Source: Ferranicluibacter rubi (GTDB lineage Bacteria > Pseudomonadota > Alphaproteobacteria > Rhizobiales > Rhizobiaceae). Taken from it: a DNA stretch of 64,000 bases. Positions within the stretch are counted from its first letter, which is position 1, and each line of letters begins with the position of its first letter. Below the pieces are notes generated by a model. That model was given only the letters and a program-made list of their open reading frames with translations. It searched no databases and had not been told where the DNA came from. Shown piece after piece: positions 56,397 to 64,000 of the stretch. The stretch spans positions 124,001-188,000 of the forward strand of contig NZ_JAANCM010000004.1 in assembly GCF_011603255.1 (NCBI RefSeq), read 5' to 3'. The position numbers and the translations under genes are program-made.

Positions 56397-56906
56397 TCAG
56401 GCCGTGACTTTCAAGACAAGCGGCACATGCCCCATCGCCTCGGCAAAGCGGATCAGGTCCTTCGACGCCAGCGATGTCGTGGCGTCGTTCGTCAGCGGAT
56501 GGCAGTTGACGATCTCCTCGCGCATCAGGTCCGCATCCAGCACCAGCGTGACGGCTTGGGCATGGTCATTGATGACGCCGAGCGCGGTCACGGCACCGGG
56601 AATGACGCCTAGATATTCCATCAGCTTCTCCGGCTTGCCGAAGGAGACCTTGCTCGCGGCACCGATCAGCGTGTGCACGGTCTTCAGATCGACCGTCGCA
56701 TGCTCCTCCACCGTCAAGAGGAAGTAATTGTCCTTCTTATCCTTCACGAACAGGTTCTTCGTATGCCCGCCGGGAATCTCGTCGCGGAGCGATACCGATT
56801 CGGCCACGGTGAACACCGGTGCATGCCGCTTCGTCTGGTGGGCGATCCCGAGATCGTCGAGAAAGCGGAAAAGATCCTCTGCCGTCTTCGGCTGCACGTC
56901 CGTCAT
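56397..56906 (-). CDS. ProX/YbaK-type prolyl-tRNA editing deacylase
   Basis: A 169-residue single-domain deacylase of the YbaK/ProRS-INS family (ProXp-ala/PrdX group) that hydrolyses mischarged Ala-tRNAPro in trans. Typical family stretches are HAPVFTVAESVSLRDEIPGG, HTKNLFVKDKKDNYFLL with the key lysine, and SVSFGKPEKLMEYLGVIPGA-like SKVSFGKPEKLMEYLGVIPG followed by AVTALG. Alphaproteobacterial ProRS lacks an internal editing domain, so a free-standing editor is expected. It stands alone on the minus strand, 86 bases after the thioredoxin-like gene. Confidence 0.88.
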   Translation of the reverse strand: MTDVQPKTAEDLFRFLDDLGIAHQTKRHAPVFTVAESVSLRDEIPGGHTKNLFVKDKKDNYFLLTVEEHATVDLKTVHTLIGAASKVSFGKPEKLMEYLGVIPGAVTALGVINDHAQAVTLVLDADLMREEIVNCHPLTNDATTSLASKDLIRFAEAMGHVPLVLKVTA

Positions 56907-57207
56907 GTCTTGGGCTCCTGTCTCTGCTCCTCCATGTGATTACGAAGCGCAGACACGAGACGCAATCGCTGAGACACGTCTGCAAGGTCTTCCGTCGCAA
57001 TACCGCGACGCCCGGCGCATCCGGCCGGTAAAAAATCATCAGGAAAAATCATGTAAATTCAATTATTTAGAAGAACTTTCGGCAAATTTTTTCCACGCCC
57101 GTCATTTCCCTGTTGCATTTCCAAATCGGCTGAGCGATATAGCGCCCGTCGCCAACGAAAACGGCGACGCCACGGTCCACCGACTACCCCCGGACCTTGG
57201 TTGATGA
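56907..57207. other. Spacer between the deacylase gene and tRNA-Gly
   Basis: In these 301 bases I see no gene. The right half is AT-rich and holds the probable tRNA promoter (57113-57141). Short in-frame stretches exist but have no ribosome site or family resemblance. Confidence 0.5.
57113..57141 (+). promoter_or_regulatory. Probable sigma-70-type promoter of tRNA-Gly
   Basis: TTGCAT (57113-57118), 17 bases, then GATATA (57136-57141), placing a start site near 57148, about 60 bases before the tRNA. Confidence 0.5.
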
Positions 57208-57282
57208 GCGGGTGTAGCTCAGGGGTAGAGCACAACCTTGCCAAGGTTGGGGTCGAGCGTTCGAATCGCTTCACCCGCTCCA
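57208..57282 (+). tRNA. tRNA-Gly (anticodon GCC)
   Basis: Full cloverleaf: acceptor GCGGGTG/CACCCGC, D arm GCTC-AGGGGTA-GAGC, anticodon arm CAACC-TTGCCAA-GGTTG with GCC at 57240-57242, T arm GAGCG-TTCGAAT-CGCTT, discriminator T and encoded CCA (57280-57282). It reads GGC and GGU glycine codons. Confidence 0.97.
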
Positions 57283-57321
57283 TTTTCTCTCTTGAGAGTA
57301 TTCTGCTATGCTAGAGCGAAG

Positions 57322-57741
57322 CTAAAGAGGCAGTGCCCTAAGCTTTGTACTTTTTCCTATCGGAATTTCATGCATTGACGGAGCCGATAGGATCTGGGTG
57401 ATCTGCTCGATGTCAGGCCATCGACTGATGAGCAGAGCTGCATTCATGTGCATTGGGTTTTTTTGGTAGGCTGGCGCCAGTATGAAGCCATGGAGGCCCG
57501 AGGAACGAAGCGCCACACGTTCCGGCGGATTCCTCAAGATACGCCCGTCTCCGGAAATAAAAATCCAAGTATCTTGTGCTGAGCGTAATAACTCAATCCA
57601 GTCAACGTCGGGTGCACTTCTGCCTCTAGCGAGTCCGGGAACATCTTTGATGTGGAAGGCCGAGTGACCGTAGTGACTTATAAAGCCATGCAGAGTTGAT
57701 GCGAGAACTGGCGCGGTGCAGTTATCGAAAAAGACCTTCAC
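57322..57741 (-). CDS. VapC45-like PIN-domain toxin
   Basis: A 139-residue PIN-like protein. Acidic metal-site candidates are Asp6 (VFFDNC), Asp47 (SAPDVDWIE) and Asp65 (FISGDGRI), as in PIN ribonucleases. Length and layout match Mycobacterium VapC45 (Rv2019, 138 aa), a PIN-like subfamily distinct from ordinary VapC. I start at GTG 57741, whose bases overlap the antitoxin stop (GTGA), the classic coupled arrangement; a GTG at 57759 is an alternative. PIN toxins cleave RNA, often tRNA or rRNA; target unknown. Base composition here is visibly less GC-rich than in neighbouring genes. Confidence 0.75.
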   Translation of the reverse strand: MKVFFDNCTAPVLASTLHGFISHYGHSAFHIKDVPGLARGRSAPDVDWIELLRSAQDTWIFISGDGRILRNPPERVALRSSGLHGFILAPAYQKNPMHMNAALLISRWPDIEQITQILSAPSMHEIPIGKSTKLRALPL

Positions 57742-58430
57742 GCCGCGTCCCGCTGCCACAACGCGCTTTCGAACTCTATAGCGCGCTTAACTGAACTCCG
57801 CTCTACCGCATAAGACAATGCCGCAACGGCAGTACCTTCCTGTCTGCCCGCCGCTGCAAGAACAGCAGTTGGAACGCTTGATACTGAATCGATCGGTTGA
57901 CCAAAAGATCGCGCTGGATCGACAACGACCTTTGATTTTCGGCCTGATGGCCACCAGAGCTTAGGGTCTCCATTCTCCGTGAAATCAACTGTTTTCAGAA
58001 TTGGATCAATCACGCTCTGAAATTCATACTGCTTTCGGAAGAGATTTAGCAGCCGCTCACTTTTCTGCCCCTCCTCATCCGTTGAAATGATGCTCAGGAA
58101 TATCTCTCGGCCATCGGTGCGAAAGCGATTGCTTGATAAAGGATGGTCTTTTCCAAGTTCCTCTTTAGCGATCTTAATAGCTGAACGAACCTTGATCGCG
58201 GAAACACCTTCACGAATAAGCACGTCGGCGACACGAGCCTCCATAAGATCCTTGAAACCGAGATAAAGCCGTTCGTCTCCAAAGTGGACCGATGGATCCC
58301 ATAATGGGCGATACACGACGCCTTTGACGACGTGCCCCAGAAGCCATCGAGAGATTTTTGTCGGGGAGACGCGAAGAAGTCTTCCCGCCTCTGCAGGAGT
58401 ATACAAACCAACGCCGATGAGATTTTCCAT
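57738..58430 (-). CDS. VapB45-like antitoxin with HTH and DUF433-type region
   Basis: A 230-residue protein. The N-terminus (about 9-32) has a helix-turn-helix of excisionase/MerR style (YTPAEAGRLLRVSPTKISRW). A middle region follows with YLGFKDLMEARVADVLIREG and SAIKVRSAIKIAKEELG, resembling the DUF433-like antitoxin fold. The C-terminal part (about 150-230) probably wraps the toxin. Size and gene order match Mycobacterium VapB45 (Rv2018, 239 aa) with VapC45. It is first in the operon, has its own promoter (58448-58477) and a GGGAGC ribosome site, and should repress that promoter together with the toxin. Confidence 0.72.
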   Translation of the reverse strand: MENLIGVGLYTPAEAGRLLRVSPTKISRWLLGHVVKGVVYRPLWDPSVHFGDERLYLGFKDLMEARVADVLIREGVSAIKVRSAIKIAKEELGKDHPLSSNRFRTDGREIFLSIISTDEEGQKSERLLNLFRKQYEFQSVIDPILKTVDFTENGDPKLWWPSGRKSKVVVDPARSFGQPIDSVSSVPTAVLAAAGRQEGTAVAALSYAVERSSVKRAIEFESALWQRDAA

Positions 58431-58447
58431 GAGCGGCTCCCAGAGAC

Positions 58448-58477
58448 ATTAGAGTCAGTTTATGAGATCAGTGTCAA
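58448..58477 (-). promoter_or_regulatory. Promoter of the VapBC45-like operon
   Basis: On the minus strand TTGACA (58472-58477) and TCTAAT (58448-58453) are separated by 18 bases, ending 17 bases before the antitoxin start. This is a near-consensus housekeeping promoter, unusual in this GC-rich setting and typical of a toxin-antitoxin operon. Confidence 0.6.
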
Positions 58478-58556
58478 CGGAGACTAAGCAGATGGTCTTG
58501 TACCGCTCAGCCTTCGCTGCCCCGAGGCACAGTATGCTTGCCACCAATATGACGTT

Positions 58557-59561
58557 TCAGCTCTTCGAGAAGATATAGTCCGTTTCCTGGCGCAGCGTCT
58601 CGCCGGGGCGCAGGATGGCGTTCGGGAAGCCCGCGTGGTTGACGGCGTCGGGCCAGATCTGGGTTTCCAGGCAGAAGCCTGCAAACGGCCCGTAGGTGCG
58701 GCCTTCGAGACCGGGAACGGGCGTGTTCAGCTTGAAGCCGGAATAGAACTGAACGCCGGGCTCCGTCGTGCGGACCTCGAGCGCGACACCCGAATCGATG
58801 CTGCGGACAAGGGCCGCGGACCGCTTGGGGCCGCGCTCCGGCGAGAGGCAGAAATTATGGTCGTAGAGCACCTTCTCGCCCTCCGTCTGCCGGCGCATAG
58901 ACGACATTTGGCGCAGATCGAACACCGTGCCCTCGACCGGGGCGATCTCGCCGGTCGGTATCTGCTGCTCGTTCGTCGGCAGGTAGTGATCGGCGGCGAT
59001 CATGATGTCGTGGCCGAGCGTGTCGGCACGCCCATCGAGGTTGAAATAGGTGTGCTGGCAGAGATTGGCGATCGTCGGGGTGTCCGTCGTCGCCGTATAG
59101 GTGACGCTGAGGCAGCCATGGCCGGAAAGCCGGTAGGTTGCATTGATCTCGCAGGTGCCGGGATAGCCGGCGCGACCTGCGGGATCGACGATCTTCAGCG
59201 AAACAGAATCCTCGGTGACATCCACGATGGTCCAGAGACGCTTGGCAATACCGTCGCTGCCGCCATGGAGATGCGTCACGCCCTTCTCGTTGAGTTCGAG
59301 CTGGAAGTCCTCTCCGTCGATCGTGAAGCGCCCGTTGCCGATCCGGTTGGCCGAACGACCGGGCGTCGCACCGAAATAGGAGGAGTGGGCCGGATAATCG
59401 TCGAACGCCTCGAAGCCCAGCACCAGCGGTGCCGCATGGCCCTCCAGGCGTAGATCCTGAATGACCGCGCCCCAGGATATGACCTTCGCCGTCAGACCGC
59501 CACCGCGGATCGTCACGCGGTGCACGGGCTCGCCCGTCTTCAGGTGGCCGAAAATTTCCAT
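58557..59561 (-). CDS. galM: Aldose 1-epimerase
   Basis: Mutarotase (334 aa) interconverting alpha and beta anomers of aldoses. The family motifs are ATPGRSANRIGNGRF (substrate Arg), the catalytic histidine in NLCQHTYFNLDG, DHYLPTN with the conserved Asp, and the C-terminal FAGFCLETQIWPDAVN with the catalytic Glu. ATG 59561 gives the usual start MEIFGHLKTGEPV; a longer in-frame start at 59633 has no family support. It is a single gene next to metA; no sugar catabolic genes are adjacent. Confidence 0.92.
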   Translation of the reverse strand: MEIFGHLKTGEPVHRVTIRGGGLTAKVISWGAVIQDLRLEGHAAPLVLGFEAFDDYPAHSSYFGATPGRSANRIGNGRFTIDGEDFQLELNEKGVTHLHGGSDGIAKRLWTIVDVTEDSVSLKIVDPAGRAGYPGTCEINATYRLSGHGCLSVTYTATTDTPTIANLCQHTYFNLDGRADTLGHDIMIAADHYLPTNEQQIPTGEIAPVEGTVFDLRQMSSMRRQTEGEKVLYDHNFCLSPERGPKRSAALVRSIDSGVALEVRTTEPGVQFYSGFKLNTPVPGLEGRTYGPFAGFCLETQIWPDAVNHAGFPNAILRPGETLRQETDYIFSKS

Positions 59562-59692
59562 GGCTGTGCTGCTGGTCAAAATATGGTCCTCGCTCTTGTC
59601 CGGTCGCAGCGCCACAGGCACCGCCGACCTCATCGTCTCCCCGCGTCGATCGCGGAATCTTCAGCGCGCGCCTTTACCCGCGCGCGCAAACC

Positions 59693-60616
59693 TCAGCGCC
59701 CCTTGCCGATCTCCGCCAGCTCATAGGGCGTCGTCTGGTAGATATCGTTGATCCAGTTGCCGAACAGCAGATGCGCATGGCTGCGCCAGCGGTTCTGCGG
59801 CGGCAGGTCCGGATCGTTGTGGGGGAAATAATTGTACGGCATCTTGATCGGCACGCCGGCATTCACGTCGCGGAAATACTCGTCCGACAAGGACGTCGAA
59901 TCATATTCCACATGGTTGAAGACATAGAGACGGTTGCCGGCCTTCTCGTGAACGAAGCAGACGCCCATCTCGTCGGATTCCATCAGGATCTCCAGCCCCG
60001 ACACCGTCTCGATGTCGCCGCGCCGCACCTCGGTCCAGCGGGATACGGGGATCTGGAAATCGTCGGAGAAGCCGCTGAGATAGACCGAGGACGGATTGAG
60101 ATTGTGGTGTGTGTAGACGCCGAACGCCTTCTCCCGCAGCGCATGCTTCGGCACGCCATGGAAATGATAGATCGCCGCCATCGCGCCCCAGCAGATATTG
60201 AGCGTGGAATGAACATGGGTATGCGTCCACTCGAAGACCTGCTGCATCTCTTCCCAATAGGTCACCTCCTCGAAGGGCAACAGCTCCACCGGCGCACCGG
60301 TGATGATCAGCCCGTCGAAATGCCGCTCGCGAACATCCTCGAACGTCTCGTAGAAGGCGAGCAGGTGATCCTCGGACGTGTTCTTCGCCTTGTGGCTGCC
60401 AAGGCGGATCAGCGTGAACTCCACCTGCAGGGGGGAAGCGCCGACGAGGCGCGCCATCTGCACCTCGGTCTTGATCTTGTTCGGCATGAGGTTGAGAAGC
60501 CCGATCTGCAGCGGCCGGATATCCTGACGGATGGCAGCCGTTTCGGTCATCACCCGCACACCCTCGGAGACGAGGGTTTCAAAGGCGGGCAGCGTATCGG
60601 GTATCTTGATGGGCAT
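59693..60616 (-). CDS. metA: Homoserine O-acetyltransferase, MetA type
   Basis: MetA-family acyltransferase (307 aa) for the first committed step of methionine synthesis. Catalytic residues fall exactly in register with E. coli MetA: Cys142 (NICWGAM), His235 and Glu237 (NHVEYD), and Lys47. Residue 111 is Glu (GAPVELLPF); by published structure-function work on the family, Glu111 marks acetyl-CoA users and Gly111 succinyl-CoA users. It should therefore make O-acetylhomoserine despite the succinyltransferase name. ATG 60616 gives the family start [18 protein letters not shown] riboswitch lies 63 bases upstream. Confidence 0.95.
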   Translation of the reverse strand: MPIKIPDTLPAFETLVSEGVRVMTETAAIRQDIRPLQIGLLNLMPNKIKTEVQMARLVGASPLQVEFTLIRLGSHKAKNTSEDHLLAFYETFEDVRERHFDGLIITGAPVELLPFEEVTYWEEMQQVFEWTHTHVHSTLNICWGAMAAIYHFHGVPKHALREKAFGVYTHHNLNPSSVYLSGFSDDFQIPVSRWTEVRRGDIETVSGLEILMESDEMGVCFVHEKAGNRLYVFNHVEYDSTSLSDEYFRDVNAGVPIKMPYNYFPHNDPDLPPQNRWRSHAHLLFGNWINDIYQTTPYELAEIGKGR

Positions 60617-60679
60617 CGGCTTCACTCGGAATAACGACACCGGCCGAAATGGAGGGTAGCGGGCGAAACATCGTCCCAC

Positions 60680-60733
60680 GGCCCTTTAGCGACTTGTTTA
60701 ACGTGGCTGCAAGCCGGCCGGCCAAATCACCAC
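60680..60733 (-). ncRNA. SAM-II riboswitch (metA leader)
   Basis: On the minus strand the segment reads GTGGTGATTTGG, a GC-rich loop, GCTTGCAGCCACGTTAAA, then CAAGTCGCTAAAGGG. It keeps the invariant GTGG/CCAC helix, the CTTGCAGCCACGTTAAA core and the GCTAAA pseudoknot strand of the SAM-II (metA) class. Binding of S-adenosylmethionine should turn off metA. Confidence 0.9.
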
Positions 60734-60801
60734 GCCGCAAGTCATAGACCCGATGCCCCCACGAATCAAGGATGACGCGAATCAGGGACGCTGTGGGGTC
60801 T

Positions 60802-62637
60802 TTACCCCTCCAGCTCCTCGCGCAGCATTTCCAGCTCCAGCCATTCGCCCTCCATCGTTTCGATGGAGGCGCGCAGCTTTTCGAGTTCCGCGGCAAGCGC
60901 TGCAAAACGGGCCGGGTTCTTGGTGAAGAGCTTGGGGTCGGCCATCTCGGCCTCGCGCTTCGCGATCTCGCTTTGCGCCTTCTCCATCTCCTTCGGCAGG
61001 TTCTCCAGCGCGAACTTCTGCTTGAAGGAGAGCTTTCCCTTGGCCGCTTTCCCGGTGCCACCGGCACCGGAGGTCGAAGCAGCGCCGGTCTGGCGGGCCT
61101 TCTCCGCCTTCTCGGCGCGCTTGCGCTCGTCGGCCACGCCCTTGCGCTGCACCATCATGTCGGAATAGCCACCGGCATATTCGATCCAGCGCCCATCCGG
61201 GGCTTCCGGATCGGCCGGTGCGATGGTGGAGGTCACCGTGCGGTCGAGGAAGTCGCGGTCGTGGCTGACGAGGATGACGGTGCCGGCAAAGCCTGCGACG
61301 ATCTCCTGCAAGAGGTCGAGCGTCTCGATGTCGAGGTCGTTCGTCGGTTCGTCGAGGATCAGCAGGTTCGTCGGGCGCGACAGGATGCGCGCCAGCATCA
61401 GCCGAGCCCGCTCGCCACCGGAGAGGTTCTTGATCGGCGTGCGCGCCTGCTCCGGCTGGAACAGAAACTCCTTCATGTAGCCGGTCACATGCCGCTGCTC
61501 GCCATTGACGAGCAGGGTCTCGCCGCGGCCGTCGGTCAGGTAGTTGGCCAGCGTATCCTCAAGGTTCAGATCCTCGCGCTTCTGGTCGAGCGTGGCGATC
61601 TCCAGATTGGTGCCGAGCTTCACCTTGCCCTCGTCAGGCTTCATCTGGCCGGTCAGCATTTTCAAAAGCGTCGTCTTGCCGGCGCCATTCGGGCCGACGA
61701 GACCGATGCAGTCGCCCCGGTGCACCCGGATGGAAAAGGGTGCAACGATGATGCGCTCGCCATAGGCCTTGGTGATCTTCTCCGCCTCGATCACCAGCTT
61801 GCCGGATTCCTGCGCATCGGACACGTTGGCCTGTACCGAACCCTGCGGCCCCTTGTGGCCGCGATAGTTGGAGCGCAGATCCTGCAGCGCGCCGAGGCGG
61901 CGCATGTTGCGCTTGCGCCGGGCGGTCACGCCATAGCGCAGCCAGTGCTCTTCCCGCTCGATCTGCTTGCCGAGCTTGTGCTGTTCCAGCTCTTCCTGCT
62001 CCAGCACCTGGTCCCGCCACGCTTCGAACTGGCCAAAGCCCCGGTCGAGCCGTCGCGATGTGCCGCGATCGAGCCAGACGGTCGCGGTCGAGACCTTCTC
62101 CAGAAAGCGACGGTCGTGCGAGATGAGGATGAGGGCGCTGCGCGTCTTCTGCAGCTCGCCTTCCAGCCATTCTATGGTCGGAAGATCGAGATGGTTGGTT
62201 GGCTCGTCGAGCATCAGGATGTCGGGCTCGGGCGCCAGTACCCGGGCAAGGGCCGCGCGCCGCGCCTCGCCGCCGGAGAGATCGTTCGGGTTCTCCTCGC
62301 CGCTCAAGCCCAGATGCGACAGGAGATAGGTCACACGATAGGGATCGTCGCCCGGCCCGAGGCCCGCCTCGGCATAGGCCTGCACGGTGGTGTAGGCCCC
62401 GAAATCCGGCGCCTGCTCCAGGTAGCGCACGGTCGATGACGGATGCCGAAACACCTCGCCCGACTGCGGCTCGATCAGCCCGGCGGCGATCTTCAGCAGC
62501 GTCGATTTGCCGGAGCCGTTGCGGCCGACGAGGCAGATCCGGTCGCCCGGCTCCACCTGCAGCGCCGCACCGTTCAAAAGCGGCGTGCCACCGAAGGTCA
62601 GCACGATATCGTCGAGTTTCAGAATGGGCGGCGCCAT
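60802..62637 (-). CDS. ABC-F ATPase (Uup-like)
   Basis: A soluble two-domain ABC-F protein (611 aa) without membrane segments. The first ATPase has Walker A GRNGSGKST, signature LSGGEARRAAL and Walker B LMLDEPTNHLDL. The second has GPNGAGKTT, LSGGERARLML and LLILDEPTNDLDIE. A basic inter-domain linker (TARRKRNMRRLGALQDLRSN) and a C-terminal coiled coil (about 520-611) match the Uup group, which acts at the ribosome or in DNA transactions. ATG 62637 is preceded by the thiN stop codon two bases away, so thiN-abcF is an operon. Confidence 0.92.
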   Translation of the reverse strand: MAPPILKLDDIVLTFGGTPLLNGAALQVEPGDRICLVGRNGSGKSTLLKIAAGLIEPQSGEVFRHPSSTVRYLEQAPDFGAYTTVQAYAEAGLGPGDDPYRVTYLLSHLGLSGEENPNDLSGGEARRAALARVLAPEPDILMLDEPTNHLDLPTIEWLEGELQKTRSALILISHDRRFLEKVSTATVWLDRGTSRRLDRGFGQFEAWRDQVLEQEELEQHKLGKQIEREEHWLRYGVTARRKRNMRRLGALQDLRSNYRGHKGPQGSVQANVSDAQESGKLVIEAEKITKAYGERIIVAPFSIRVHRGDCIGLVGPNGAGKTTLLKMLTGQMKPDEGKVKLGTNLEIATLDQKREDLNLEDTLANYLTDGRGETLLVNGEQRHVTGYMKEFLFQPEQARTPIKNLSGGERARLMLARILSRPTNLLILDEPTNDLDIETLDLLQEIVAGFAGTVILVSHDRDFLDRTVTSTIAPADPEAPDGRWIEYAGGYSDMMVQRKGVADERKRAEKAEKARQTGAASTSGAGGTGKAAKGKLSFKQKFALENLPKEMEKAQSEIAKREAEMADPKLFTKNPARFAALAAELEKLRASIETMEGEWLELEMLREELEG

Positions 62638-62639
62638 GG

Positions 62640-63290
62640 TCAGGCTCCTGTCATGTCGAGGGGGCGGGCGAGAAGCATCGCGCGGCCCGTGCCAAGCGTC
62701 AGCTGCACGGGTCCTTCCGCCACATTGGAAAGGGTGCGCGACGACCCGAAGGGCACCGCGAAACGGGCGAGCGAATAGCGCGCACCCGCAATGGAGAGAT
62801 CGCTCAGCGCATCGAAACCGAGCACGGAAAAGAGGCAGCCTTTCGGCAGGTCGATCTGCGTGACGCCGGGAAGCAGCGGCACCGCCTCTTCCTCGCCCGA
62901 GGTCAGGAGCACGTCGAGCCCGGTCTCGGCAAGGTGCAGGCCGTGCAGCAGGTGCTGAAAGGCATGGTCGCTGCGCTCGCCGCCGAGCGCCCCAGCGAGA
63001 ATGAGCCGCGTTGCGCCGCGCATCCGCGCCGCAGCGACCGCAATCTCGCCATCGGTCTCGTTCTTGGCCGGCGGATAGGGCTCGCGCCGCACGTCCGGCC
63101 AAGCCGCGATCAGTGCATCCGGTGTCGAGTCGAAATCGCCGACCCAGAGCTCCGGCGTCAGCCCGATGGCGCTCGCATGCCGCATGCCGCCATCGGCCGC
63201 GATGACGCGCGTGCCGGCCAGCTGCGACGCCAGCCGGTCGGTCATCGTCAGCGGCCCGCCGAGCAGGATGGTGAATGCGGTTGCGGTCAT
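62640..63290 (-). CDS. thiN: Thiamine diphosphokinase
   Basis: ThiN-type kinase (216 aa) converting thiamine to thiamine diphosphate with ATP. Motifs include VIAADGGMRHASAIGLTPEL, WVGDFDST, KNETDGEIAVAAA and ALGGERSDHAFQHLLH, all typical of the TPK catalytic domain; the C-terminal part holds the thiamine-binding strands. ATG 63290 gives the normal family N-terminus. It is divergent from the TPP-riboswitch-controlled thiB gene, a sensible pairing since imported thiamine must be phosphorylated, and overlaps closely with the following ABC-F gene. Confidence 0.93.
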   Translation of the reverse strand: MTATAFTILLGGPLTMTDRLASQLAGTRVIAADGGMRHASAIGLTPELWVGDFDSTPDALIAAWPDVRREPYPPAKNETDGEIAVAAARMRGATRLILAGALGGERSDHAFQHLLHGLHLAETGLDVLLTSGEEEAVPLLPGVTQIDLPKGCLFSVLGFDALSDLSIAGARYSLARFAVPFGSSRTLSNVAEGPVQLTLGTGRAMLLARPLDMTGA

Positions 63291-63442
63291 CGCGCTGCCA
63301 TAGCGCGAAGCCGTCCCGGAGGCAAAGGTCAAAGGACGCAAAAGCCCTAAAGATGCGGGAGGGCACGGGCGTTGGCACGCCGCGCATCCTGCAACCTTGG
63401 ATCTTGCCAACAGGCGGGACCGCGTCTAGATCTTTGCGTGCT

Positions 63443-63553
63443 CTAACGGGGTGCCTTTCTAACGCGACGATCCTTCGTCGCGGGAAGATGGGCTGAGAGG
63501 CTGAAAAGCCAACCCGCGGAACCTGATCCGGCTAGCACCGGCGGAGGGATTAG
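63443..63553 (+). ncRNA. TPP riboswitch upstream of thiB
   Basis: The thi-box elements are in order: CTAACGGGGTGCC (from 63444), GGCTGAGAGG (63491-63500), AACCCGCGGAACCTGATCCG (63511-63530), GCTAGCACCGGCGGAGGGA (63531-63549). These are the conserved TPP-binding parts. It lies about 55 bases before the thiB start and should lower transport-gene expression when thiamine diphosphate is ample. Confidence 0.95.
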
Positions 63554-63606
63554 ACGGCTCGCAAGCGCTACTCCCCTTGAAACACGTATTTTTAAAGGAG
63601 GCGCGC

Positions 63607-64000
63607 ATGCGCGGCACATGGCTTTTCACCACCACGACCACTCTGCTTTTCACCGCCGGCATGATGTTCACCGGGGTACAAGCCGCCGAGAAGAAGGTGC
63701 TGACCGTCTACACCTATGAGAGCTTCACCAGCGAATGGGGCCCCGGCCCGAAGGTCGCCGAAAGCTTCGAGAAGACCTGCGACTGCACGCTGACCTATGT
63801 CAGCGTCGCCGATGGCGTGGAGTTGCTTACGCGGCTGAAGCTCGAAGGCCCGGCCTCCAAGGCGGATGTCGTCGTCGGCCTCGACACAAACCTCGTCACT
63901 GAGGCCAAGGCCACCGGCTTCTTTGCCCCGCATGGCCTCGACACCTCGGCGCTGAAGGTTCCCGGCGGCTTTTCGGACGATAGCTTCGTACCCTATGATT
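63607..64000 (+). CDS. thiB: Thiamine ABC transporter substrate-binding protein, 3' end outside the window
   Basis: The visible 131 residues start with a signal peptide (about 1-24, cleavage after VQAA). The mature N-terminus of the ThiB family follows: [20 protein letters not shown], then [28 protein letters not shown], and [13 protein letters not shown]. ThiB captures thiamine and thiamine phosphates in the periplasm for ThiPQ, whose genes should follow beyond the window. ATG 63607 is preceded by AAAGGAGG and by a TPP riboswitch. The gene runs off the end of the window at base 64000. Confidence 0.95.
   Translation, partial: MRGTWLFTTTTTLLFTAGMMFTGVQAAEKKVLTVYTYESFTSEWGPGPKVAESFEKTCDCTLTYVSVADGVELLTRLKLEGPASKADVVVGLDTNLVTEAKATGFFAPHGLDTSALKVPGGFSDDSFVPYD

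Noticed and set aside
57208-58560. tRNA-Gly as the att site of an integrated island bounded by a direct repeat
   Set aside because: I searched downstream for a second copy of the tRNA 3' end and found none. No integrase is present, so only a small insertion can be argued.

Overview
The window is a chromosomal stretch of a high-GC alphaproteobacterium of the Rhizobiales, most likely the Rhizobiaceae (Rhizobium/Agrobacterium/Shinella-like). This rests on the mdh-sucCD-sucA-sucB-lpdA order, the hemC-hemD-mitofilin-like-hemY cluster divergent from tsaD-gpsA, a Brucella Omp19-like lipoprotein, an acetyl-type MetA under a SAM-II riboswitch, a short palindromic intergenic element of rhizobial (RIME-like) type, and perfect CtrA boxes. 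Species cannot be fixed from the sequence alone.

Layout. 1-1565: the end of an unrecognised gene and an ExoY-type sugar transferase. 1685-10922: a LysR regulator, the NAD-dependent molybdenum formate dehydrogenase operon (fdsG-fdsB-fdsA-fdhD-fdsD) and an oxalate/formate-type MFS carrier. 10988-13300: YggT, an MFS exporter and a TerB-like protein. 13424-18223 (minus strand): hemC, hemD, a mitofilin-like gene and hemY. 18299-22354: tsaD, gpsA, YciI, EVE and methyltransferase genes, and a small exported protein. 22656-39149: most of the lower TCA cycle (sdhCDAB; mdh, sucC, a small unknown gene, sucD, sucA, sucB, lpdA), with an Omp19-like lipoprotein, zapE, a MAPEG protein and a LysE exporter interspersed. 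39246-42960: gabT-gabD and a divergent MerR-XRE-cupin regulator. 42961-49870: an L,D-transpeptidase, a response regulator with a cNMP-binding protein, xthA, a LolA-like protein, ftsK and a small membrane protein. 50099-51835: glnK-amtB. 52073-56906: tesB, a UbiH-type hydroxylase, Trm112-like, LON-domain, thioredoxin-like and ProX-type deacylase genes. 57208-58430: tRNA-Gly(GCC) followed by a VapBC45-like toxin-antitoxin pair of visibly lower GC, the only clearly accessory piece. 58557-64000: galM, metA with a SAM-II riboswitch, an ABC-F ATPase, thiN, and a TPP riboswitch ahead of the start of thiB.

How it fits together. Formate oxidation supplies NADH. The TCA block supplies 2-oxoglutarate dehydrogenase, succinyl-CoA synthetase, succinate dehydrogenase and malate dehydrogenase, and gabTD feeds GABA carbon in as succinate. 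Regulation readable from DNA includes a LysR dyad before fdsG, two riboswitches, a sigma-54 promoter for glnK-amtB, and four perfect TTAA-N7-TTAA CtrA boxes before a sugar transferase, an exported protein, the Omp19-like lipoprotein and ftsK.

Most of the window is ordinary core genome. The points most worth a second look are the unknown gene wedged between sucC and sucD, the four CtrA boxes, the triple-domain regulator beside gabTD, the VapBC45-like module beside a tRNA gene, and the palindromic element inside the fds operon.
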